Assembly (NCBI GenBank): GCA_029582165.1
Contig: CM055888.1
Span: 35,636,908 to 35,700,907, forward strand
Length of the DNA: 64,000 nt
Source of the DNA: Portulaca oleracea
Taxonomy: Eukaryota; Streptophyta; Magnoliopsida; Caryophyllales; Portulacaceae
Direction: 5' to 3'
Shown here: in pieces, positions 52,717-63,328 of the stretch
Numbering within the stretch: the first letter of the stretch is position 1
How the letters are laid out: the number at the start of each line of letters is the position of its first letter
Notes under the pieces: model-generated
The model's database searches: none
The model's input: only the letters and a program-made list of their open reading frames with translations
Told to the model about the DNA's origin: nothing
Position numbers and translations under genes: made by a program

Positions 52717-54263
52717 TAGAGATGGCAATGGGTCTTGGACCCGCCCTAGACCACTACAAGAAAATATGCATGCTTCCACGCATATTTGCCCACGCTTATT
52801 TAAATGAGGGGGAAAAATCGTGCAAATTCCTACTATAAGTAATGGTCACGATTACTAAGAGTGGTTAAACGGTAAGCACGCATATAAGCGTACTAGTGCG
52901 TTGTAAGAGTCTAGTCACGCTTATTAAGAGAGGTTATAACATCCTCCCAGACAAACCTATTTTTTCACATATAATACGCGGGACAGACGACAATTTTACA
53001 TTATTTTTTTTTTGCGAAAAATATAATCTTTTAATTAGACGTCAGGTTTACTTAAGGAATTAATTTAGTCTTAAAAATAATTTCAAAAAACTTAAAAGAA
53101 ACATTATGGAATATTGAATTTTGGGTGAATTGATATTAGAAGCCAAGCGGTATTTGTGTACATATAGTATTATATTAATTTCAAGAATATTTAAAAAATT
53201 ATAATTAAATTTTTTTAGTTAAAACTAAAATAGAAGATAAAAAAAGTAAAGTGGTATTTGTGTATATATAGTATTAAATTAGTTATTAGAATCAAATAAT
53301 CTTTGATACTCAAGTGGTAAGCATTTGGTTAGACAACCATTGTTATGAGTTGTTGGCCGAGGGTTCCAATCTACATTCAAAAGAAAAATTATCATAGGTG
53401 GAGAGCTGCTCGTCCGTGCACGCTTAATAAGCGTGGCAAAGTTGCTCCATGCACGCTTATTATGCGTGGCGAATTTAACCTTGTCACGCTTAAGCGTGGC
53501 AAAATTTTCCCCACACATTTCCTTTCCACGCTTATCTATCATGTGGTAAGGAATCTCAGCCTCGCTTATAGGTGTGGCTAGAAGTTGTTTTAAGCGTGGT
53601 AGGAGGACCCTTTTTTGGTAGTGGACCCGCTCAGACCCGCCCCATTTAGGTGGGTCTGGGTCCGAAAAATTTGGACCCATCGGGTTCAGGGCGGGTCTAG
53701 GTCCATTAAAAATTTGACGGGTCCAGGCACGGACCCGTGGACCCTACCCATGGACCTGTCATATATATTTATATATATATATTAAATGAAAACCCTAGTG
53801 TATTTGTATTCTTAGAGTTGTATAATTCGATATCATGAACATTGTGTTTTTTGTTTGTTTTATTTTTTTTTGTATTTTAAGTTGTATAGTTGCACTCTTA
53901 TAATTGATGTGTGGATGATTTTTGTAATGTTTTTATGTTGAATTTTGCTCATAGCCTCGTACAATGAGCTAGATGTTTTTATTGTGTTGAAAATTTGTGT
54001 ATTTAAATAGAATAGTCATTATTATACAATTACGCACGTATAAAATTAACCCGATAAATTGATAAATCTAATAAAACAATAATAAGAGTGTTGGACTCAA
54101 TAAGGACCCGCTAAGGACCCATGGACCCGCGGACCCAGCAAGTCCAGGTCTGAGTCCAAATTTTTGGGATCCAACGGGTCTCGGGGCGGGTCTGGGTCCA
54201 AAAAAAATTGACGGGTCCGGGTCCTGCTGGACCCGCCCCAGACCCTACCCATTGCCATCCCTA
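52717..54263. mobile_element. Non-autonomous hAT element with perfect 8-bp TSD
   Basis: TIRs TAGAGATGGCAATGGGT and TAGGGATGGCAATGGGT (one mismatch). TSD ATCATGAT at 52709-52716 and 54264-54271. Subterminal parts are packed with GGACCCG/CGGGTCC motifs on both sides. No transposase. Without the nested CACTA it is 675 bp. Inserted in the Tat-2 linker coding region. Confidence 0.9.
52752..53623. mobile_element. Non-autonomous CACTA element nested in the hAT
   Basis: Starts CACTACAAGAAAATATGC and ends with the reverse complement of CACTACCAAAAAAGGGTCC. TSD GAC at 52749-52751 and 53624-53626. The hAT sequence is continuous when it is removed. Interior has repeated CACGCTTATTAAGCGTGGC-type motifs at both ends (52775-52935 and 53415-53600), as expected for transposase-binding subterminal repeats. 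No transposase. Confidence 0.9.
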
Positions 54264-54271
54264 ATCATGAT

Positions 54272-54905
54272 GTTTGGGTCAAATTGAGAATTGGACAACA
54301 CAGCAACCACCGGGTCCACCTCTTTTTCTTCTTTAGCAGCTTCTTGATCGAACAGTAGACCGAACATACTCCCTCTAGAAAGGTGAGTCCACTCAAGGGG
54401 CGATTGCTTATTTGGTTTAGGCTTGACAACTTCCTTTAATGGGACATCATAGTCATTGAAGACCTCTAATCCGGGAATGCGAATACCTAACATATCGGGG
54501 CTCTGGGAACCCATACCAAGGGAAATCATCACCCTGCCTTATGAACTGTCCATTCAAAGTTAACGGATATGGCCTAGTCTCCATTAGTGTAGAAGAATCG
54601 AACTGGTTTCTTTGATGAGCTAACTCAATCTTGGCAAGATGAACCTCGTGATTAGTTAGGTTATATCCCAAGCCAAAGCAGCAGGAATAAGTAGAGGTAG
54701 AAAATGCGGCGCTACCTTGTACGGCTTCCTTCCTAAAGACATTCCAGGGAAGTATCCCTGCCTCCTCATAATGGTGTGAATCTTCAGGTTGGAGTAAGGA
54801 GTGAAGTCAAAGGGTGCTTCGTCCTCTATAACGGCGACCATCTCAAAGTTGTGAAGCTCTACATCTGTAGAGGTGTGTTCTACTTCCAACACTAGTTTCT
54901 TAGGT
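54272..54905 (-). pseudogene. Tat-2 linker between protease and RT (N-terminal piece)
   Basis: Frames after protease: EVEHTSTDVELHNFEMVAVI, LKIHTIMRRQGYFPGMSLGR (a segment I recall after the protease of Tat elements), a Met-rich short part, then LEVFNDYDVPLKEVVKPKPN and DPVVAVLSNSQFDPNIMI at the hAT. At least two frame breaks. Confidence 0.6.
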
Positions 54906-55478
54906 TCAAAAGTTCCGGATACAACTCCACCTGAAAGGGTGACCACTTGATTGTGTATATAAGGCCACGACATTGCAGTTGTGCAGCCATGGGCGTCCCA
55001 ACAACAGGTTAAAAGCAGCAGGAATATCCAGAACCATAAACTCCACATTCTGAGCGATGTGGGCAAAGGTGATAGGCAAAGTCACCGTCCCTAATGACTT
55101 TCGAGGGGTGTTATCATATGCTTGGAGTAATACAACATCTTGAACCAATTGACTCTTTTGGACCCCTAACTTGGCAGTAGTTCGCCAAGGACAAGCTTTC
55201 ACAGCGAAACCGTTATCCACCAAAATCAATGGAATCACTTTATTAGAACAAAGTGCGGTCAAGTACAAGGCTTTATTATGATTCATTCCAGATACAGGTA
55301 GATCCTCATCACTAAACGTAATGGCACCCTGGCTAGCGGCAACATGCGAGACCAATGCTTCCGGTGTTGTGGAAGTAGGAATGATGGCATTCTGGAGAGC
55401 TCCCAGTACAAGCTCTCTATGCGGTTTAGAAGCACATATCAGTTGCCAAATTGACACATTCACCACAATCTTTTTCAT
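54906..55478 (-). pseudogene. Tat-2 protease
   Basis: 190 open codons. PHRELVLGALQNA, then the catalytic motif ILVDNGFAVKACPW (Asp near residue 88; D-N-G as in Tat/Ogre), AYDNTPRKSLGTVTLPI, FMVLDIPAAFNLLLGRPWLH (residues about 147-166). It follows gag in the same frame after a single TAA codon (55479-55481). Confidence 0.85.
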
Positions 55479-57225
55479 TTATGTAAGGACAGGATCTTTA
55501 GGAGTAGCAGGTACTTCTGTTCTCGTAGGACTTGGATTTGGAACAGGAACTGCGGGTTCACTCCTCGCCTGATTATGCATTCCCAACCTAGTCAAGGATG
55601 CAGCACTAGGTGGAGCCTCTTCTTCCTTGTCGGACCAGAAATCATCATCAGGACCCTCTTCATACACATCTTCTTCATTGCTAACCCAAATGTCGTTGAC
55701 AGTAAACGCTATCAAATCTTCAGGAAGGAGTGCGGGTTGTCCTTCGTCGGTAATGCATTTATATGGATCAAAAGTGCCCTCCCCCACAAAGATGCATGAT
55801 TCGGGAGAGGATTGCTTTTGTTATTAGGTTTATTTGCAGCTTTAGGCATTGGCAATGCCCTAGAACGAATCATCTTTTCAATTTGATTCTTGAGCATCCA
55901 GCACCGCTCGGTATCATGGCCTCTGGTGCGATGATACTTACAATAAGCATTATTGTTCCACCCTGGTCCCTTAGTCTCAGGTTAAGGACTTGGTACTGGC
56001 AACTAAATCTTGTTTGATTTTAGTAATCGATCCAAGGCTTCAGCATAAGTCATGTCGAGTGGGGTATATGAATTGTACTAGATGTTGGTCGTCTTTGGAG
56101 GCAGACCACGATTCACATTCTGTACTAGGCTTGTTTCGGTCACCTTAGGAGCACTGATGGTTCTTCTCCCCACGTTGTTTCCCTTCCAACCTTGGGACAC
56201 AACAATCCTTTCCTTACGACACAACTTCTTTAAGTACTCAAAATTGTCAACCACATGGTAATCTAGTTGTTGCGCCAGACTTGGCTTTAACCCACGGACA
56301 AATGTGTCCAACTGCATTTCTGTGGGAATGATGCTAGTCATCTGAGATAGCTTAGCATGTCACCTCTCATAGTAGGCCGTAAATGACTCATTTTCCCCTT
56401 GTCGAATAGCCATGATGTCTAATAGGGTCATCTTATCTTTCTTACTGTAATGCTCGATAAGTTCCCTACGCAAAGCAGTCCAGTCTCCTCGCACGTCCAG
56501 AGAAAGAGTATAATACCAGTTCAACTGAGCCTTTATGTCTAATAGGAAAACTTGTTTGTAATGCTCGGTAGTAACACCCCGAAGTGGCATCACTCCGTTG
56601 AACTCCCATACATGATGGGTTGGATTCTCAGACGGGTAGAACTTCTTCAGCGGAATATCCATCTCCCCACTATATTAGCATTAATTTCAGCAGGTGGTTC
56701 GAACTCGACGAACTGATTAGTGAAATTTGGCATTTGGCTCACAGCATCCTTGAACACATTCAGCTGAGCCTTTATGTCTTTAATGACAGGGTCATCGCGT
56801 AACTCAACCTTGATCGGAGTAGTTTGAGGGATAGCCATTGACAGTGGCGGCCTTAGTGTTAGGTCATTAGGCACTTCAATGACCACTCCAGCATTGGAGC
56901 TTTCACCTATCTTTCCTTTGCCCTTGTCACCCGTAGGGTTAGGGAGAATCTCCATGGCGCTTTCATCATTATCCGCCATTCCCATTCGCACGTTGATGCG
57001 CTGCATAGCCTCCAAGACACCATTCAGGGTTTCTTGTTGTTGCTCTATGCGAGTGTTTTGCCTCTCGATGAGTTCTCACTGTCGAGCGATGTGCTCATCG
57101 ACTTTCTTCTCTTGCTGTAAGGCAGAAAAAGTGATTGAGCCCTTTACTTGCCTAAACTTCTCCTCAAGAAGTTTAGCCAAGGTCTCTTGAACTTGGTTAT
57201 CCTCGTGATTCTCTTCGGAAGACAT
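55479..57225 (-). pseudogene. Tat-2 gag
   Basis: ATG at 57225 (MSSEENHEDNQ). Coiled-coil-like Gln/Glu-rich start (ETLAKLLEEKFRQ, IERQNTRIEQQQETL), then the gag core in pieces: FYPSENPTHHVWEFNGVM, DWTALRRELIEHYSKKD, RQGENESFTAYYERW, IPTEMQLDTFVRGLKPSLAQ. Near 55900 the minus strand encodes the Tat-type zinc block YCKYHRTRGHDTERCWMLK. Acidic tail (NEEDVYEEGPDDDFWSDKEEE) leads to protease. Stops at about 57078, 56670, 56350 and 56040. Confidence 0.8.
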
Positions 57226-58236
57226 GTCGAATTGCAGACGGCGGGAGGTTTTGGACCTGGGTGCTGACGGGACGAACACCGAGTTACGGATCAAGCGACA
57301 TGTTGGGCCGGGGATCCAAACTAGACTCGGGTCTCCTATATTGACTATAGCAAAACCACACACAACTCATAGATTGACCTTTTATTGACCCAAAAGCCCA
57401 ACATGATGAATGCATGACCTAGTGGACCTACATGGGACTTCCTAATATGCACAATTTACATGCTGATTGGACAAGGTGACTCACCCGGGACACGGGTTTG
57501 CATGATCCGACCCTTAAAGACTGCTGATCATCATAAAGGGCCGAATAAAACCAAATATAGCGAGTCAAACCTGAGTATAGGAGTACAAGTCAGTGTTTCT
57601 CGATTCGGATAAGCCCCATCCAGAGGTTGACCGTTTTACGAAGAATCCGTAACTTGAACACCCTACTTGGGCCAACTCAAGTTGTGCTGATTATTACACG
57701 GGCTAGAATGATGATCCACAAGACTGACTGCCTTACACCTTTCTATACTTTTTTTATTACTCTATTGGTTTAGGAAAGTGGACATCGTAAAGGACTGGAT
57801 AAAACCAACGACGGACGAGTTATAATTAATTGATGGATTTAATTGCCAAATCCAATATGGTTGGGCCTAATCACGGGCCGACCATAAATATGATGGATTC
57901 AATAATTAACTCAATAAATTCCCTTACTTGAGCTCGGTGATTATTACACAGTCTAAAACTCTATCCACTAACTTTGTTTGGAGTTTTAATCAGGTTTATT
58001 GGACCTTTGTTAAAAAGATGTCATAAAGGGCCATATAGAATCATCAAAAGCGAGTTGAGTTTACTTTATGAACCAAGAAAATTAACCTTTATAAGTAAAT
58101 GGGCCCAACCACTGGGTCAACCATAATTTTTGAGGTTAATTAACTTAGTCGGTAAACATGACTCTTCTCTGCTCAGTGACTACTATATGGACTAGAACAA
58201 CATCCCTAAACTTGGGTCGACTCTTTACAACGAATT
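57226..58236. repeat. Tat-2 leader with three tandem units
   Basis: Same family as 7400-8760 in Tat-0: one unit of the short array (57405-57510) and three of the 240-280 bp array (57537, 57786, 58018). At about 58236 the leader is joined directly to LTR sequence, so the distal leader, the PBS and about 690 bp of the LTR are deleted. Confidence 0.65.
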
Positions 58237-58812
58237 TAAACACTTAAAAGCTTACATTGCTACTTTGTTAGGGAATGCCTTGCCTAGCCTTTGGATGCTT
58301 GTTGAATCTCCTTTGGTGCCTTAAAATCTTCCTCTCAATGTGCCAAGATATGGTAGAAAAGATGCTAGGAAAAGGGATAAAAGAGAGGGTAGAAAGGGTA
58401 GTAGGAAACCTTCTTTTTGTAGTTTTTGAATGTGTTTAGGCTAGGTTTTTTTGTGGAGTTTGGAATGAATAAAGGTAGGATGTGTATTTAGGCTTTTTGT
58501 GATGGAAGAATGGTGAAGATTATGGTAAGATAGATGATGGAAGATAATAAGGATGGTAGTAGAATGGTGATAAGAGAGATGATTCGAGAGTATAAGAAGT
58601 AGAGATAGTTTATGAGATTTGAGAGATGAGAGAATTAGTAGGAGGAAGAATGGATGAGTGAATTGGTGAGTGAGTATTGAGTGTGTTTATGAGTAGTATT
58701 TATAGGCTTAGGAGGGAGTAGGCATGCATGAATGTACATACCTCACCTCGTAGTCTCCGGATGGATGCATGATACTAAGGCAATACGGGAGCTCACCTAG
58801 CATGGACGGTGG

Positions 58813-58834
58813 CACGTGGTCAATTGACCACGTG
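58813..58834. promoter_or_regulatory. Perfect 22-bp palindrome (Tat-2 5' LTR copy)
   Basis: Third identical copy of CACGTGGTCAA plus reverse complement, about 107 bp upstream of the minus-strand TATA. It stays perfect although surrounding LTR sequence differs between copies. Confidence 0.75.
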
Positions 58835-59145
58835 TGGGCGGAGCCACCAAGGCCGACCGGCCTTCATGCAGGGGGGAGGAACCCATCTCGTCCAGCATGC
58901 ATGGATGGTGGAGTGTGGAGAGAGATTGCCTAGGGAAGCTGCTATTCACACTGGACGGAGAGTATATATTACTTAGCTAGCTTTTGAGGTGTTATTGAGT
59001 GTTTTTGTTAAGATTCGAACTTGCGACCTCTGACACTTGTTCTTAGGGCTTGCATGGCTTCATTTTTATAAAAAAAAAAAATGTGCATGTAGCTAGGAAA
59101 AAATCACATGTGATCCTGCATGAGATTTTAGGTGAGAAAAACACA

Positions 59146-60186
59146 GGGTTTTTTGGATTTTGGACCCTCAACTTTGGGGGTATTTATTATTTGATACCAC
59201 ACTTTCAAAGTTTATTATTTGGACCCTGTAGTTTGTCTCCGGTGACATTGTGGACATTAATATAGCACTCCGGTCAAAAAAATGCCCTTAACAAAGTTTG
59301 ACTATTTTTTCCTTCCAACTTTGGCCTTTAATTAATGATGAACTTCCAAGTTTTCCCTTGATTTATTAATTCTTTATTTTCCCTTCACTTAATTATTACT
59401 ACCAAAATTTTCACATTTTAAATTTTTTAATTTAAAAATTGTTAAGAACTTCAAAATTTTAAAAATTACAAATTAAAAATTAAAATAATAAAACATTTAA
59501 ACAGTTTGAAAAGTTTTAAAATAAAAAAATTAAATATAAACTTAAAATTTAAAATGTTAAAATTTTAAAATTTTAAAATTTTAAAATTTTGAAAAATTTA
59601 AAATGTTAAAATGTTACAATTTTAAAATTTAAAATGTTAAAATTTTAAAATTTTAAAATTTTAAATTTTAACACTTTAAATTTTTCAAAATTTAAAAATT
59701 AAAAAATCAAAAATAAAAAAAGTTGAACTTTCAAAATGAAAATGATAATTAAAAATTTAAAATTTTCAAAACTAAAAAATCAAAAATTAAAAATAAAAAA
59801 TAAAAAATATTTTAAAATTTTAAAATTTTAAAATTTTAAAAATTAATAATTTGGAATTTGGAATTAAAAATTAAAAATTCAAATCAAAATGTAAATGATA
59901 ATTAAAAATTAAAAAATTAAAAAACTAAAAATTAAAAATCAAAAATAAAATTTAAAAAATTAAAAAATTAAAAATTAAAAATTAAGAAAAGTAAAAATCC
60001 TTTAAAAATTGATAAGGGCAAAACGGGAATTTTATGTGTATTTTGGCCCTTTGCCGGAGTAAAACTTAAGATTGGGCTAGATTTTTTGGGTACCTAAAGT
60101 ATAGGGTCCAAAAAACAAACTTTGAAAAGTGTGGTACCAAATTATAAATACCCCCAAAATTGAGGGTCCAAAAACCAAAAAACCCA
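59146..60186. mobile_element. AT-rich Mutator-like MITE in the Tat-2 5' LTR
   Basis: Ends GGGTTTTTTGG and CCAAAAAACCC, TIRs of about 90 bp (GGACCCTCAACTTTGGGGGTATTTAT on one side, its near complement at 60130-60165). TSD AAAAACACA at 59137-59145 and 60187-60195 (9 bp). The core 59390-60010 is almost pure A/T with recurring TTTTAAAATTTT. No gene. TSD length and long TIRs fit Mutator. Confidence 0.75.
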
Positions 60187-60286
60187 AAAAACACATGTAA
60201 ATGCATGTATTTATCAACCTTCTTTTATTTCTTCCTCCTTCATTTTTATATAACTTATGTGTCAAAATCCTGGTGTCTACAGAGAG

Positions 60287-62734
60287 TATCTTAACAGGGA
60301 TTTAACTCCGGCTCAGTTGGTCTTTTGTCAAGATGAGCACGCATGGTTTTTTCGCTCTCATGACTCAGTACACACCTTCTAACTCATATAGCATGTTTCA
60401 TTTTTGCAGACATTTTGCATGCTATTTATTGTAGTACTTTAAGTTGAACTTTAAAGCAACCTTAGTTGCTTCGAATTTTGCTTGAAGTACTTTGCACCTT
60501 AGATTCTTCTATTGACCCCACTTGTAGGAAGACTCCTTTAAGGCATGCAGGAGTATTCAAGGTGTAATAACCTTGTCCTTCCATGAGAAGGCGGGTGTAT
60601 TCTATTCCTACACCGTGAGGGATGCGGGTTTCCACCCTTTTCTGGACTGCTTGAGGGCATGTAAGATTCACAACGAGAGAACCTACGGTCGGGCTATCGT
60701 GGAGCGTTTCTGGGATAGCACGAATTCATTGCACCTGCGTATTGGCAAGGTGATGCTTACTACTTTTGACTTTGTGATGATCACAGGTCTTAGCTGGGGT
60801 GGCCACCTGTTGGAGTTTCGCCGGGATGTCGACCCTCGTGTTCATGCGCTTTTGCAGCCTGTTACTGCGTTGGAGGGACGAGTTGGGGGCCTACAGTACA
60901 CGCACCTGGTGGCGGTCATAAAAAGCGAAGGTTTTGCGAGCCTTCCTCTTCATTAACGTCAGTTTATTGTGTTGGTGCATTTTATCAATGCAACAATCTT
61001 TGCGAACCGTGGAGATACAATCACCCTCTCTTGGACACACCACCTCCTGAATTTTGCGAGGTAAGATTATTCAACTGGGCAGCTGTTACTTACGCCCATT
61101 TGGTAAGGGGAATGTGAGTTGCCTGTCGAGCTACCGCCAGACAGATCACGAGCGTCAACAGCTAAGAAGCTCAACCTAGGGAGAAACCTTTGGCGAGTCT
61201 TGGAGGTATGCTCCAAGTTTTCTCTTTTAGAAATTTGTGATGTGCAAATTTCTTCTTCACTAAGAACCTTCCCTGGTGTGCAGGTGTGGGTTTTAGCCTA
61301 TTTCCTTCCTACAGTTGGTGGAACTAACAACGGCGATCTGCACGTTCCAGCTGCTCAGCGTTGGGCAGAAGCGTCAGGCTATCATCTGCCAAAATTCCAT
61401 TTCAAGGACTTGAATGGCCTTAGGAGGGTTATTGACTGTCTCAGGCTAGTATGTCTTGCCTTTCTCCTTCTTTCTTTTTTCTTGAGTTATCCATGACAAT
61501 GCTTTTCGCAGGAGGACATTGTCCATTTTCCATGGGATGGATATAACTTGGAGGGTCTTCACTTTGACATTCGCTTCGCAAGGGAAGCAAGTGAGCGTCG
61601 CTTGCTGTTGGAGGGTTCTTTTGGTCTCACTTTCTACTTGGGAGAGAGCTTCTTCTTTCAGCACACTGGATAATAGCCTCTAAGAGTACCCATGGATCCT
61701 CCTGAGCTCATCTTTGATAGGCAAGCTTTGGAAGAGGGTGAGATGACCCGACTGTTGATCGGTGAGCTAGCGGTCAATTTCATTGTGCCTATAGACAACT
61801 TGGAGGAAGTGGCTCTTCAGCATAGAGGACGCCTTGCTTTTGCTCAGGTATAGTTCCTTCTGTTCTTGCATTAATACTGCGGACTTATAGCGTTTTAACA
61901 ATCTCGTCTCTCTGTAGTTGGAAGGATATTATGATCCTCTTTTGGACCAGCATGCAAAGGATCCTGAACAGGTAGAGGGAGACGATAGCTATTTAGATTC
62001 ATCCCACTTGTGCCTAATGATCATGAAGTGTAGCGGTTCTTCGATGCAAACCCAGTAAGTCGCATATTTGGCCAATCCTTTTATCATGCAACATTGATTC
62101 TCATTGACCTTTCCCTTATGCAACAAACATATGCCCATATCCGCGTCCTGTTAAGGGAAGGCATCACAACCCGGGAGTGCATTTATCAGAACTTTGAGAA
62201 CGGCCAATAAATCGGGGTCCTATGCTGGCAGCTACTGATGAAGATAATGAAGTTCATTCCCATGTGAGCTTGCCATGTTCTGGGAGCTCATTAAGACGTC
62301 CTCCTCGCCATTCTTCAGCAGGAGAAACAGGTTACAGAGGTTTTCGTGGAGATCCAGGGGCAGGACCATCTTGGCGCAGGGATCAAGACCTATTGAGTGT
62401 GCCTCATGATCCCTATGCCAACTCTTTGAGACGAAGGTCTCCCGATATCACGGAGTTCATGGTGGACGACTGTTCGGAATCTAGTGGATTTCAAGGTTCA
62501 ATGGGTAGAGTGCCTAGTCCATGGGTGCCTCAGTATCATGCTCAATCCATTGTCCATTACAGTCAGCCCTCTGGCTTCAGCCAGGATTATCCAAACTATA
62601 GTTTTCATGGCATGTCTTCTAGCCAATTCTTGCCCGGTCCTTCTGGTTCTCAAGATGAATCACAACCGGACTCTTTCACTGATGCAACTGTTAGGAGCTT
62701 ATTTAGTAGCGGCGGATTTGGTGGGAGTTACTAG
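60287..62734 (+). pseudogene. Tat-1 antisense gene 1 (plant mobile domain), exon 1 remainder to end
   Basis: Exon 1 ends 60367 (FCQDEHAWFFRSHDS, donor GTACAC). Exon 2 from 60528 encodes RTYGRAIVERFW, LHLRIGKVMLTTFDFVMITG and LEFRRDVDPRVHALLQPVTA, stopped by TAA near 60954 (the Gln codon of Tat-2). Then exons to 61206; from 61285 (WVLAYFLPTVGGTNNGDLHV) with donor GTATGT at 61450; 61513 onward; and the Ser/Arg-rich tail 62222-62734 ending FSSGGFGGSY, open here over 170 codons. AATAAA at 62811-62816. Splice sites match those in Tat-2. Confidence 0.7.
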
Positions 62735-63257
62735 GCATTGCGGGAAGGCTTCCCTTCCCTTTTGTTGTTGCCTTTTTTTTTTTTTTTGCAATGATAATGA
62801 AATGCCATGTAATAAAGAAATGCACAGTTTAATGAAAATGCAATCAGGCAGACTCTGTTATGTGATTTTGACTCTCTAATGATGCGACATGCAAGCTCCC
62901 AATTTTATTTATTTTAGGTCAACCTCTCACTACTTACAAGAAAGAAATAAAAGAATACAAAATAAAAAAGATTTACACTTAATACAATTTCTGAACTAGA
63001 AGGAAAAATAAAGTTACATTTTTACACAAAGAGAAAGAAAACTAAATAAACACGTAGCCAGCCGCGTCTTCTACATGGGGTGCATGTACGTAGGGGTGTG
63101 AACTCACAAAACGAGTTCATCCCCCTGCCTGGTGGCCGATCGACCTTGACACGGTGACAACCACCGTGGTTCATCCGAATGCGTGTTGCTAGGAGTTTTG
63201 AACATCCCCTTTAAATGGTCCGATTGAATAGCCGTGTACAGTATATATTGTCGAGGC
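62735..63257. other. Tat-1 spacer between antisense genes
   Basis: Contains the gene 1 poly(A) signal (62811) and A-rich DNA, then the promoter region of gene 2. No ORF. Confidence 0.5.
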
Positions 63258-63264
63258 TATATAA
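63258..63264 (+). promoter_or_regulatory. TATA box of Tat-1 antisense gene 2
   Basis: TATATAA, 71 bases before the ATG at 63329, the same spacing as in Tat-2. Confidence 0.7.
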
Positions 63265-63328
63265 GCTTTCTCTTGTTGTTGAAAGTTCATCACATTCTCA
63301 TCTTCGCTCAACCTTTCTCACTTCAACC

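Larger units (their letters stand above)
17437..60281 (-). mobile_element. Tat-2: Tat/Ogre-like Ty3/gypsy element, split by five main insertions
   Basis: The two LTRs (17437-19101 and 58237-60281) are flanked by GAGAG at 17432-17436 and 60282-60286. In minus order: 5' LTR (with MITE), leader, gag, protease, linker (with hAT and CACTA), [RT and RNase H lost], Ath-2, integrase, spacer, antisense genes 2 and 1, 3' non-coding DNA (with Chr-1 and the solo LTR), polypurine tract, 3' LTR. Without its insertions it would be about 16 kb. All protein genes of gag-pol carry stops or frameshifts; only antisense gene 2 is open. It is a dead element that has served as a target for later insertions. Confidence 0.8.
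58237..60281 (-). repeat. 5' LTR of Tat-2, truncated and interrupted
   Basis: Starts at the position equivalent to 18128 in the 3' LTR (ACTTAAAAGCTTACATTGCTAC) and runs to TGTCTACA at 60281. A 1041-bp MITE interrupts it. TATA (minus) at about 58696-58706, palindrome at 58813-58834. Followed by GAGAG, the TSD, and then Tat-1 exon sequence, not a polypurine tract. Confidence 0.8.
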
